From NCBI GenBank assembly GCA_900546485.1, contig URDK01000003.1, forward strand, positions 1 to 64,000: a DNA stretch of 64,000 nucleotides, written 5' to 3'. This DNA is from an uncultured Eubacteriales bacterium (GTDB taxonomy: Bacteria > Bacillota > Clostridia > Oscillospirales > Oscillospiraceae). The notes beneath the pieces were generated by a model, which saw nothing but the letters and a program-made list of their open reading frames with translations, ran no database searches and was not told the DNA's origin. Shown here piece by piece: positions 9,770 through 17,549 of the stretch. How positions within the stretch are numbered: the stretch's first letter is position 1; each line of letters opens with the position of its first letter. The position numbers and the translations under genes were made by a program.

Positions 9770-10804
9770 ATGCTGGCCTATACATATGTTGAGCGCGGAA
9801 AATTCGCGCTGCTTGAGAAGCCGAAGCCCGTGCTGCTCGACGAGCGGGACGCCATCGTCCGCGTCACACTCGCGAGCATCTGCACCAGCGACCTGCACAT
9901 AAAACACGGCTCCGTGCCGCGCGCCGTGCCCGGCATCACGGTCGGACACGAGATGGTGGGCGTCGTGGAAGCCGTGGGCTCGGCCGTGAGCAAGGTCCGG
10001 CCCGGGGACAGGGTCACCGTGAACGTGGAGACCTTCTGCGGCGAGTGCTTCTTCTGCAAAAACGGTTGGGTCAACAACTGCACCGATCCCAACGGCGGCT
10101 GGGCGCTCGGCTGCCGCATAGACGGCGGCCAGGCCGAATACGTCCGCGTCCCCTACGCCGACTGCGGGCTCGACCGCATCCCCGAGGGCGTCAGCGACAA
10201 ACAGGCCCTGCTCGTCGGCGACCTGCTGGCGACTGGTTACTGGGCGGCGGACATCTCCGAGGTAAAGCCCGGGGACACGGCGCTCATCATCGGCGCGGGT
10301 CCGACGGGGCTCTGCACGCTCGAGTGCCTGCTGCTGAAATCCCCCGGCCGGGTCATCGTCTGCGAGGCGGACGCGGCGCGGCGGGACTTTGTCCGCCGCC
10401 ACTGGCCTGAGGTGCTGGTGACCGGCCCGGAGGGGCTGCGGGACTTCGTGCTCGCCCACAGCGCCCACGGCGGTGCCGACGTGGTGCTCGAGGTCGCGGG
10501 CACGCCCGAGAGCTTCCGCATGGCCTGGGACTGCGCCCGGCCCAACGCCGTGGTCACAGTCGTGGCGCTCTACGACGGGCCTCAGATTCTGCCCCTGCCT
10601 GACATGTACGGCAAGAACCTCATCTTCAAGACCGGCGGCGTTGACGGCTGCCGCTGCCGCGAGACGCTCGAGCTCATCGCTGCTGGCAAGCTGGACACCA
10701 CGCCGCTCATAACGCACACCTATCCGCTCAGCGACATCGCCGCGGCCTACGAGCTCTTCGAAAACCGCCGCGACGGCGTCATCAAGGTCGCAGTCGAGTG
10801 CTGA
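9770..10804 (+). CDS. Zinc-dependent alcohol dehydrogenase family protein
   Basis: 344 residues, medium-chain dehydrogenase/reductase. N-terminal catalytic domain with CTSDLHI (catalytic zinc Cys), GHEMVG, and a structural-zinc cysteine cluster CGECFFCKNGWVNNC near residues 88-102; Rossmann domain with GAGPTGLC near residue 171. Oxidises or reduces an alcohol or polyol with NAD(P). The ATG at 9770 is preferred over an earlier in-frame start because of the GAGGGGG site. Stands alone before a terminator; substrate unknown. Confidence 0.88.
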   Translation: MLAYTYVERGKFALLEKPKPVLLDERDAIVRVTLASICTSDLHIKHGSVPRAVPGITVGHEMVGVVEAVGSAVSKVRPGDRVTVNVETFCGECFFCKNGWVNNCTDPNGGWALGCRIDGGQAEYVRVPYADCGLDRIPEGVSDKQALLVGDLLATGYWAADISEVKPGDTALIIGAGPTGLCTLECLLLKSPGRVIVCEADAARRDFVRRHWPEVLVTGPEGLRDFVLAHSAHGGADVVLEVAGTPESFRMAWDCARPNAVVTVVALYDGPQILPLPDMYGKNLIFKTGGVDGCRCRETLELIAAGKLDTTPLITHTYPLSDIAAAYELFENRRDGVIKVAVEC

Positions 10805-10821
10805 CGGAGCATCCAAACAAC

Positions 10822-10857
10822 AAAGCGCCCGCTTTCAGTGTGAAAGCGGGCGCTTTT
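10822..10857 (+). terminator. Bidirectional terminator
   Basis: Sixteen-base-pair hairpin (AAAGCGCCCGCTTTCA with its complement, loop of three) with T-rich edges on both strands. It separates the convergent alcohol dehydrogenase and metalloprotease genes. Confidence 0.92.
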
Positions 10858-10867
10858 CGCGCTCCCT

Positions 10868-11425
10868 TCAGCCGAGCCGCGCCATGAGTGCAGGGCCGTG
10901 CTCACGTAGCCAGGCACGGCGGGACTTGTAGTCGGGCAATATAAGCCCCACCTCTGCCCAGAAGCGCGCCGAGTGGTTCATCTCCCGGCGGTGGCAGAGC
11001 TCGTGCACAATAACATAGTCGAGCACCTCCGGCGGGCAGAGCATGAGCAGGCAGTTGAAGCTGAGGTTGCCCTCCGCTGAGCAGCTGCCCCAGCGCGTGC
11101 GCTGGAAGCGGTAGCTAAGTCGCCCGAAGCCGACGCCCAGCCTCCCGGCAAAGTATTCCACCCTTCCGGGTATCGTCTCCGCCGCGCGGCGGCGCAGCTC
11201 GCCCCGCTCCGCGTCTCCGAGCTTAGGCAATGCAGCGGCCTCCGCGAGGCGGCCGCGGGCCCGGGCCAGGTGGCTCTCTATCCAGTCCGTGCGCTCGGCC
11301 AGAAAACGCGCTATCTCGCGCTCCGGAAGCCGCCGCGGCGCGCGCACTATCACGCGCAGGTCGCGCCCTATCTCCACGGACAGCGTCCTGCGGCTGCTGC
11401 GTATTATCTCAGGCTCAAAATCCAT
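10868..11425 (-). CDS. YgjP-like (DUF45) zinc metallopeptidase
   Basis: 185 residues from the ATG at 11425, which has an AAGGAG site; an earlier in-frame start gives 203. The zinc-binding HELCH of the HExxH type occurs in VIVHELCHRREMNHSARFW near residue 138, preceded by TRWGSCS, the signature of the YgjP/DUF45 (WLM-like) family. Probably a cytoplasmic metalloprotease; in other bacteria such genes accompany restriction or housekeeping loci. Substrate unknown. Confidence 0.87.
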   Translation of the reverse strand: MDFEPEIIRSSRRTLSVEIGRDLRVIVRAPRRLPEREIARFLAERTDWIESHLARARGRLAEAAALPKLGDAERGELRRRAAETIPGRVEYFAGRLGVGFGRLSYRFQRTRWGSCSAEGNLSFNCLLMLCPPEVLDYVIVHELCHRREMNHSARFWAEVGLILPDYKSRRAWLREHGPALMARLG

Positions 11426-11491
11426 CTCAGCCGCTCCTTCCCGCGGACAATAATAAGTCAGCGCGGCGCGGCATGTCAAGCGCAGGCAGCA

Positions 11492-11520
11492 GAAAGCCCC
11501 TCCTTCAAGGCGGGGCTTTC
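11492..11520. other. Hairpin between two leftward genes
   Basis: GAAAGCCCC and GGGGCTTTC arms, nine base pairs with further internal pairing. On the - strand no clear U tract follows, so it is only a weak candidate terminator or mRNA-stability hairpin for the gene ending at 11524. Confidence 0.4.
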
Positions 11521-11523
11521 CTC

Positions 11524-11907
11524 TTATTCCCTCTCTTTTTTCTCCCTGGCGCGCAGGCGCTCGGCCCGGGCCCGGTTATAGCTCATGGAGTAATTTCGCA
11601 GGCACTCTCGAAGCATCAGCTCGGCCACTGCCGCGGCGCGCGGTGCGCCGGGGTCGTCCGCCGGGAGGGCCTTTTCTATGTCCGAGGCGCGGATGAGACT
11701 CGCGGCCATTATGGCCTTGTCCTTTGCTAGCCTGGTCATCTCGGTCATCGCCGTGCCTATGTCGCCGGGCAGCTCCTCATCCACGATGAAGCCCAGCCCG
11801 GTTATGATATCCCTGTGAACGGTGATCCCCAGTCTTATGAATTCGTGGCCGCTCTCGTCGCACATGACGCTCTCCGCGGCCGGAGCCTGCGGATACTCAA
11901 TGGCCAT
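11524..11907 (-). CDS. Small NifU-like protein lacking the scaffold cysteines (uncertain)
   Basis: 127 residues. The stretch GLGFIVDEELPGDIGTAMTE followed by an alpha-helical tail (RAAAVAELMLRECLRNY) is reminiscent of NifU/IscU-type scaffold proteins, but the cluster-binding cysteines are not in the expected places, so the resemblance may be structural only. Last gene of the Crp-type regulator unit, whose coding region it overlaps. Start at the ATG 11907 because a G-rich site lies eight bases upstream; a GTG at 11916 is possible. Function unknown; the neighbourhood suggests help in metalloenzyme maturation. Confidence 0.5.
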   Translation of the reverse strand: MAIEYPQAPAAESVMCDESGHEFIRLGITVHRDIITGLGFIVDEELPGDIGTAMTEMTRLAKDKAIMAASLIRASDIEKALPADDPGAPRAAAVAELMLRECLRNYSMSYNRARAERLRAREKKERE

Positions 11908-12640
11908 CCTTTGCACCCCCCTGCTTGGTCTCCTGACATTGCCGCCTGTATTCGATAAGTCCGTCCATGTCCAGAATACCTATGTGGCTGCCCTGGAGAT
12001 CTATCAGCCCCAGGCTCTCCAGGTGGTGGAGCTCCTTGAGGCAAGTTATGCGGTTTATGAACAGCATCTCGGCCAGCTGGTTCTGTGTAACGCGGTCGTT
12101 GAGATATGTGACGCCTCCGCAGATGCGGCTGCTGCGCGAGGCCATGACTATGAGCCAGTCGCTCACAAGCCAGCCAACGTTGTGGTTTGTGCTCTTGCGC
12201 AGAAGGTCTTGACAGACCATGAGATCCCTTGTGGTCTGCGTCAGCACGGCTCGCGTAAAGCTCGCGTCATTTTGCAGCAGCTTGCGCACCTTTTCCATGC
12301 TTATGGAATACAGCACGCTGGACTCCCGAGCCTCGTAGAAGAAGGCGCAGGGCCGGTCGAACACGGCATAGCTGCACAACAGCAGATTGTTGCTGTTGTA
12401 CGCGTCAAATATCCGCCGGCGTCCCTTGACCGTCTCGTAGGCGATGACATAGCCCTTTTCAAGGTAGTAGCAGGCGTCCACGTCCTCACCCTGGGCAATG
12501 ATTATCTCGCCCTTTTCAAACTCCAGCTGATATTTCTTTTTACACAGCTTCCTGCGCAGATAGCTCGCGTCGAGCTCCTTGTCCCTGCCGTCGAAGTAGC
12601 TGTCGTCGCCCGAATATGTGTTCTTTCCGTCCATAGTCAC
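11897..12640 (-). CDS. Crp/Fnr family transcriptional regulator
   Basis: 247 residues. Cyclic-nucleotide-binding-like beta-roll (about residues 36-125, with EKGEIIIAQGEDVDACYYLEKG) and a C-terminal winged helix with VTQNQLAEMLFINRITCLKE (about residues 190-209). No Fnr-type N-terminal cysteine cluster is seen, although several scattered cysteines occur. Overlaps the genes on both sides by a few bases, so it is part of the molybdenum-hydroxylase operon and probably controls it. The effector is unknown. Confidence 0.87.
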   Translation of the reverse strand: MTMDGKNTYSGDDSYFDGRDKELDASYLRRKLCKKKYQLEFEKGEIIIAQGEDVDACYYLEKGYVIAYETVKGRRRIFDAYNSNNLLLCSYAVFDRPCAFFYEARESSVLYSISMEKVRKLLQNDASFTRAVLTQTTRDLMVCQDLLRKSTNHNVGWLVSDWLIVMASRSSRICGGVTYLNDRVTQNQLAEMLFINRITCLKELHHLESLGLIDLQGSHIGILDMDGLIEYRRQCQETKQGGAKDGH

Positions 12641-13212
12641 GCACCGCCAAGCCCCGTCCTGCGGCGCCGGGCACGCAGTTTCATGAGCGGGTCGAATTTC
12701 TTGTGGTGGGCCCAGTCGAGCACGGTCTCCGCCCAGTCGCGCAGCCGCGCCGTCGCCTCCGCCTCGGAGAGCTCGTCCAGATCGAGTATCAGCGTGCCTT
12801 CGTCGCTCTCCAACATGGAGAGTATGTGATCGTAGGCGCTTTTATCTCCTGCCAGCTCTCTGGGACACAGCGTGCCCATGACCGGCAATTCCTCGCTGAG
12901 GAGCTCCTCAAGTTTCCCGGCGATGACGGGGTTGGCGAGCTCAGGGCCGAGCACGGGGTCGAGCCAGCCCATGTCACGCTCCCTTATCTCGGCCATCACG
13001 CGCTCAAACCGGGAGGCGACGTCGGTGTCCGTCGCGGGCAGGGGCAGGCTTGCGGCGGCCGCTTCGCAGGGCTCCACAAGGCCCATTTTGCCGCCCTCGA
13101 GCTCCACCAGCGCCCAGCCGCCGGAGATGACGCGCAGGTCCGAAAGAGCGCGGATGAGCAGAGCGGTCGCGCCGCTCTGCTCCTTTCCCTTTAAAAAAAC
13201 ACGAAATTCCAT
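12637..13212 (-). CDS. Hypothetical protein in the molybdenum-hydroxylase operon
   Basis: 191 residues, acidic in the middle with a strongly basic C-terminal end (KLRARRRRTGLGG). No signal peptide, no membrane segment and no motif recognised. Its stop overlaps the crp-type regulator start by four bases and its start lies one base after the next gene's stop, so all are co-translated. Confidence 0.65.
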   Translation of the reverse strand: MEFRVFLKGKEQSGATALLIRALSDLRVISGGWALVELEGGKMGLVEPCEAAAASLPLPATDTDVASRFERVMAEIRERDMGWLDPVLGPELANPVIAGKLEELLSEELPVMGTLCPRELAGDKSAYDHILSMLESDEGTLILDLDELSEAEATARLRDWAETVLDWAHHKKFDPLMKLRARRRRTGLGGA

Positions 13213-13213
13213 A

Positions 13214-13873
13214 TCAGCCTCCCGAGATCGGCGCGCTGTGGAAGTTCTCCTTCATCCACTGCAGATGCTTGACGTTCTCATGCACCCGCCCGCACTCGTC
13301 GCCGCAGGTCTCGGCCTCCGGGTCGGCGTTGTAGAACACCTTGCCGCAGACCGGGCAGGGCTTTATCGTCTTTTCAGCCAGCATCTTCTTGCAGGCTGAC
13401 TCCAGCATGGTCTGCAGCGTCAGCGCGGCGAAGGGCTCCTCCACCATGCGGCCGTTGCGCGTGACCTGCGCCCTGTTGTAGAGCACCGCCAGCCAGTCCA
13501 GCCAGGCGCTGATGTTCGCGGCCTTCTCGCTGTACTCGCGAGAAAACACCCCGGCGTAGTTGTCGCCGCTGCGACCCGTCGCAGAAAAGACGGCTTCGGT
13601 CATATCCGCGCGCACGTCGGGCAGAGTTAGATAGTTGTCCTCCTCCAGCGCCAGGCCCAGCAGCCCGAAGCGGCGCACGAATTTCATGTTGCGTCCCATG
13701 ACGTCGTGATCGTCGAGGACGATGTTCATGAGCTCGGCCACGTTTCGCCCAAGCTTCACCGCCACATCGTAGGCCATCGGCACCGCGTTCGCCGCGGGCT
13801 TGATGCAGTCCATGCCCCGCTCGTCCTTCACTATATCATAGTCGCTGTATTTAATCCAATATGTAGAATCCAT
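13214..13873 (-). CDS. Hypothetical protein with C-terminal zinc-finger-like cysteines
   Basis: 219 residues. The body is unrecognised. The C-terminus has CPVCGKVF, then twelve residues after the second cysteine a C-x3-C pair (CGDEC), a likely zinc ribbon. Many small Firmicutes proteins of this type have unknown roles, some as RNA- or DNA-binding proteins. It lies between the MFS transporter and the regulator genes in a tight leftward run. Confidence 0.65.
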   Translation of the reverse strand: MDSTYWIKYSDYDIVKDERGMDCIKPAANAVPMAYDVAVKLGRNVAELMNIVLDDHDVMGRNMKFVRRFGLLGLALEEDNYLTLPDVRADMTEAVFSATGRSGDNYAGVFSREYSEKAANISAWLDWLAVLYNRAQVTRNGRMVEEPFAALTLQTMLESACKKMLAEKTIKPCPVCGKVFYNADPEAETCGDECGRVHENVKHLQWMKENFHSAPISGG

Positions 13874-13891
13874 TTGAAACCTCCGAAGAAC

Positions 13892-15103
13892 TCACTTCCT
13901 CGCCTGCGCAAGGCGGCCCTTTTCGCCCAGCTCGGGAATGAGCATGCCCACGACGCCGCAGAGGACGAGGAAGACATAGGCGACGATAAAGACCACCGTG
14001 TAGTTATTTCGAGCGGCGCTGGCGATGATGGTGGGCAGGGCGAAGGACATGATGCCGAGAGCGGTCTGGTTCATGCCCGCGGCGGTGCCTATGCTGTCGG
14101 GCTCGAAATCACCGGTCAGCGGCAGCAGCGGCACTCTTGTGAAGCTCACGCCCACCGAACCGGAGCAGATGATGCCTCCGAGCGCCATGAGGACATAGGT
14201 CCAGGCCCCGAGCGGGAGCAGATAGCCCAGCAGGTAGAACGCGCCGCCCACGATGCAGATGAAGGCATAGGGGATATTTATCTTCCCGAGCCTGCCTATC
14301 ACCGCTCCAGAGATGATGCCGCCGAGGATGAGGCAGAAGTTGAGTACGGTGCCGATCGTGCTGGCCATCTCAATGGATGCGCCGCGCGCGGTGAAGGCCT
14401 GCGTGATGTACGTATTGATGAGCAGCGAGGCGCCGACGGCGAAACCGGAGCAGAACATGACCTTCCAGAGGTTCTTGCTCTTGAGCACCTTTGCAAAGCC
14501 GCCCTTGTTCATTCCAGGGGCTGCGCCCTCGGGCATCGGAGCCGCCTCCGGCTCCTTCACCACGAGCACCCAGGCGACAAGCAGCACCGCACCGAGTATT
14601 GCCACACCGGTGAAGGCGGCCTCAAGGCTCGGATATACGTTGCCGGTGGCGAAGGCCAGTGTCGTGCCTAGGCCGCCCGCGGCTCCGAAGAAGCCCATGG
14701 CCAGCGGCATCTCCTCGGGCCGGAAAACTATGCCGACCATCTTGGGCCCGACTATGGTTATCGGCAGCAGGAAGGTGCCGATGAGCACCGTGGCGAGCAG
14801 GAGCTCTATGTAGGTGTGGGCAAAGATGCGCCAGACCATGCAGGCCACGGTCAGCGCGAGCGTCAGGGCTGTGAAGAGCTTTACGCCCTTTTTGTCCAGC
14901 ACGCGGCCCACGATTATGCTGAGAAAAGCGCCGGGCAGGCAGCCTATTGTCGATATCGCGGCCAGCTCGCCCTCGTCGATGTTGAATTTGGAGAGCGTAT
15001 CCAGCGCGCGGACAGCGAAGATCATGTTGGAATAGTAGAGTATTGCCGTGCCGAGCATCAATATTGCCAGCACTATCCACTTGTATGCACTGCTGCGTTT
15101 CAT
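13892..15103 (-). CDS. MFS transporter
   Basis: 403 residues, twelve predicted membrane helices in two halves with a central cytoplasmic loop (about residues 190-215). The loop between helices 2 and 3 reads GRVLDKKG, the MFS signature. It resembles the anion/organic-acid branch (CynX/NarK/OFA-like) in layout. It lies 69 bases after the FAD subunit of the molybdenum hydroxylase, so it may import that enzyme's substrate (a purine or other heterocycle); this is inference. Confidence 0.85.
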   Translation of the reverse strand: MKRSSAYKWIVLAILMLGTAILYYSNMIFAVRALDTLSKFNIDEGELAAISTIGCLPGAFLSIIVGRVLDKKGVKLFTALTLALTVACMVWRIFAHTYIELLLATVLIGTFLLPITIVGPKMVGIVFRPEEMPLAMGFFGAAGGLGTTLAFATGNVYPSLEAAFTGVAILGAVLLVAWVLVVKEPEAAPMPEGAAPGMNKGGFAKVLKSKNLWKVMFCSGFAVGASLLINTYITQAFTARGASIEMASTIGTVLNFCLILGGIISGAVIGRLGKINIPYAFICIVGGAFYLLGYLLPLGAWTYVLMALGGIICSGSVGVSFTRVPLLPLTGDFEPDSIGTAAGMNQTALGIMSFALPTIIASAARNNYTVVFIVAYVFLVLCGVVGMLIPELGEKGRLAQARK

Positions 15104-15172
15104 AAGATATCTACCCCATTTTCAGCTCTGAGCAGGCGGCAGAGCCGTGCCGCCCGCTCAGAATGTGGTTTT

Positions 15173-17536
15173 TTACTTGCGGATACCCTCCAGGAAGCGC
15201 TTCACCATGACGCGGACCTCCTGGATCTTGTACTCGTTGTTGCGGATGGGCAGGGCGCCCTCGACGGAGAGCTCCGCGGCCTTGGCGATGACCTCGTCGG
15301 TCAGCTCCTTGCCGGCGAGATACTCCTCGACCTTCGTGAGCTCCACCGGCACGGGGGCCACGCCGCCGAGCACGAGGCGGATGTCCTTGCCGCCGGCCTT
15401 GTAGCTCGTGGCGAGGGACACTATGGCGAAGTCTAGGCTCTTGCGGATGCGGAACTTCTCGTAGTGGGTCACAGCCTCGGCATCGGGCTTGACGACGATC
15501 TCCTTGACGATCTCGCCCGGCTCGAGCTGGTCCTTGGTGTCAAGGTGCTCGGTAAAGAACTCGGAGGCCTTTATCGTGCGCTTGGTGGTGACGATGTCGG
15601 CGTCGAGCAGCAGCAGCGCGGGGCTGATATCGGAGGCGTTGACGGAGTAGCAGCCGCAGTTCATGCAGCGCTTGGCCTCGGCCTCGGCCGCCTCCCGGCT
15701 GATGGTCACCGTGTCCTCGCGCTCGAGATTGCGCTCCTCTACCGGGATGCTGATGTCCTTCACGCCACGGTGCAGCTCGGCAAAGCTCGGGTCGAACTTC
15801 AGGAAGCCCTCGTGCTTGTACACCGGCTTCGCTATCCCCACGCTCGCGTTTATCGCCTCCGCCGCGTTGCGGCCCTGGCGGATCGCAGAGATGACCGTGC
15901 TCGGGCCGGAGACGATGTCGCCGCCCGCGTAAACGCCCTTGTGGCTCGTCGCCTGGCTCTCCTCGTCGACCACCAGGCGGCCCCTCGCGCTCGCGTAATC
16001 ACCCAGGAAGCTCAGATCGACCTGCTGGCCAGCCGCCATCAGCACGCTGTCCGCGTTCACTATCGTCGTCTCGTCCTCGTCGTAGTGCAGCACCAGCTTG
16101 CCCTTCTCGTCGCGGGTGTAGAAGGTCCGCTTGAGCTCCATGCCCGTGACCTGGCCGTCCTTGTAGAGCGCGCGCTTCACGCCCCACTGAGGCATGATCT
16201 GCACGCCCTCCTCCTTGGCGCGCTCTATCTCCTCGTGGGAGGCGGTCAGCTCGTTCTCCGGCTTACGGAAGATGAGCGTAACGCTCTTCGCACCGAGCCT
16301 CTTTGCGGTAACGGCGACGTCCATCGCGACGTTGCCGCCGCCGATGACGATGACGTTCTCGCGCTTTTTCTTGTTCATCCACTTGTTGACCTCGACCAGG
16401 AACTCCAGGCCGAACTCCGTGAACTCCTCGCCGTCGAAGCCCAACACCGGGCGCTTCCATGCGCCGGTGGCGTAGAACACCTTGTCGAAGCGGCGCTCCA
16501 GGCTCTCCGCGTCAAAGTCACGGCCCAGCTCCTTGCCCAGCTCGAAGTCCACGCCCATGCCCTTGATGGCATCGGCGACTTCGTCGACGTAGTGCTTGGG
16601 CAGGCGGTAGTTCGGGATGGCGTACTGCAGCATACCGCCCGCCTTCTCCATCTTGTCGTAGACCGTGACGGAGTGGCCTGCCTTGCGGAGGTAATACGCT
16701 GCGGTGAGGCCCGCGGGGCCCGCGCCGACGACGGCGACGTTTACGCCGGTCTCCTTTTCAGGGGCCTTGTAGTATACGTCCTTGTGCTGCATGGCGTAGT
16801 CGCCCAGTGCGCGCTCGACGGTGTGGATGCTCACGCAGTCGTCGGCGTTTTTGATGTCCTCGGTGGCCATGACGGTCATGCGGTTGCAGTGGTTCTCACA
16901 CAGGTGCGCGCAGACGCGGCTGGTGATGGTGGGCATCGGGTTCACGCGGTAGAATATCTCCGCCGCCGCGGCCCAGTCGCCCACGCGCAGCTTCTCCATG
17001 TACGCGCCGATGTCCGTGTTGTTCGGGCAGCCGCCGGAGCAGCCTACGGCCGTGGCGACCTTCATGCCGCCGAAGATGGAGTGGAAGCGGCTGTCGCCCT
17101 TGAGGGCATAGCACTCAGCGCCGCCCTTGCGGGCGCAGTTGAGCGCGCCGCCGCTGCCTTCGGGGTAGCGGTAGAACCAGCAGCGCACGTCCTGGCAGAT
17201 GTTGCCGCCGATGGTGGCCTTGTTGCGCACCAGAGGGGAGGCCACGGAGTGGGCGGCCTCGCGCAGGACGGCGGGCAGCTTCCCGGAGGCCTCGACGTCC
17301 TTGAGCTTGGTGAGCGCGCCTATCTTCACGGTCTCGTCGCCCTCTATGTACTCGGCGCCCTCTATGCTCTTGAGGTTGACTATCTTGTCCGGATAAACCG
17401 GCTGTATGCGGGTGCGCAGCTCCGTCATGAGGTCGGTGCCGCCGGCCATTGCGAGGTTATCCACCTTGCGGCCGTCCGCCAGCTCCCTCGAGGCCTCCTC
17501 GAAGGTCTTGGCATTCACATGCTTGAATTCCTGCAT
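15173..17536 (-). CDS. Molybdenum hydroxylase FAD subunit with an inserted GltD-like domain
   Basis: 787 residues; ordinary FAD subunits of the XdhB/CoxM type have about 290. Residues 1-157 are the FAD-binding half (AGGTDL at 31-36, ATIGGNICQD at 107-116) and residues 629-787 complete it (SDISPALLLLDA, then the CoxM-type C-terminal domain). Between them lies a full GltD/NfnB-like module: Fe-S cysteines (C166, C170, C209, C213, C217), dinucleotide loops GAGPAG at 271 and GGGN at 399, YAGGD at 537, and a CMNCGC at 624-629. It probably passes electrons between the Mo/2Fe-2S subunits and NAD(P)H or another carrier. E. coli YgfM and YgfK supply these parts as separate proteins. Middle gene of the three-subunit operon. 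Confidence 0.9.
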   Translation of the reverse strand: MQEFKHVNAKTFEEASRELADGRKVDNLAMAGGTDLMTELRTRIQPVYPDKIVNLKSIEGAEYIEGDETVKIGALTKLKDVEASGKLPAVLREAAHSVASPLVRNKATIGGNICQDVRCWFYRYPEGSGGALNCARKGGAECYALKGDSRFHSIFGGMKVATAVGCSGGCPNNTDIGAYMEKLRVGDWAAAAEIFYRVNPMPTITSRVCAHLCENHCNRMTVMATEDIKNADDCVSIHTVERALGDYAMQHKDVYYKAPEKETGVNVAVVGAGPAGLTAAYYLRKAGHSVTVYDKMEKAGGMLQYAIPNYRLPKHYVDEVADAIKGMGVDFELGKELGRDFDAESLERRFDKVFYATGAWKRPVLGFDGEEFTEFGLEFLVEVNKWMNKKKRENVIVIGGGNVAMDVAVTAKRLGAKSVTLIFRKPENELTASHEEIERAKEEGVQIMPQWGVKRALYKDGQVTGMELKRTFYTRDEKGKLVLHYDEDETTIVNADSVLMAAGQQVDLSFLGDYASARGRLVVDEESQATSHKGVYAGGDIVSGPSTVISAIRQGRNAAEAINASVGIAKPVYKHEGFLKFDPSFAELHRGVKDISIPVEERNLEREDTVTISREAAEAEAKRCMNCGCYSVNASDISPALLLLDADIVTTKRTIKASEFFTEHLDTKDQLEPGEIVKEIVVKPDAEAVTHYEKFRIRKSLDFAIVSLATSYKAGGKDIRLVLGGVAPVPVELTKVEEYLAGKELTDEVIAKAAELSVEGALPIRNNEYKIQEVRVMVKRFLEGIRK

Positions 17537-17549
17537 CTTCGCTCCTCCT

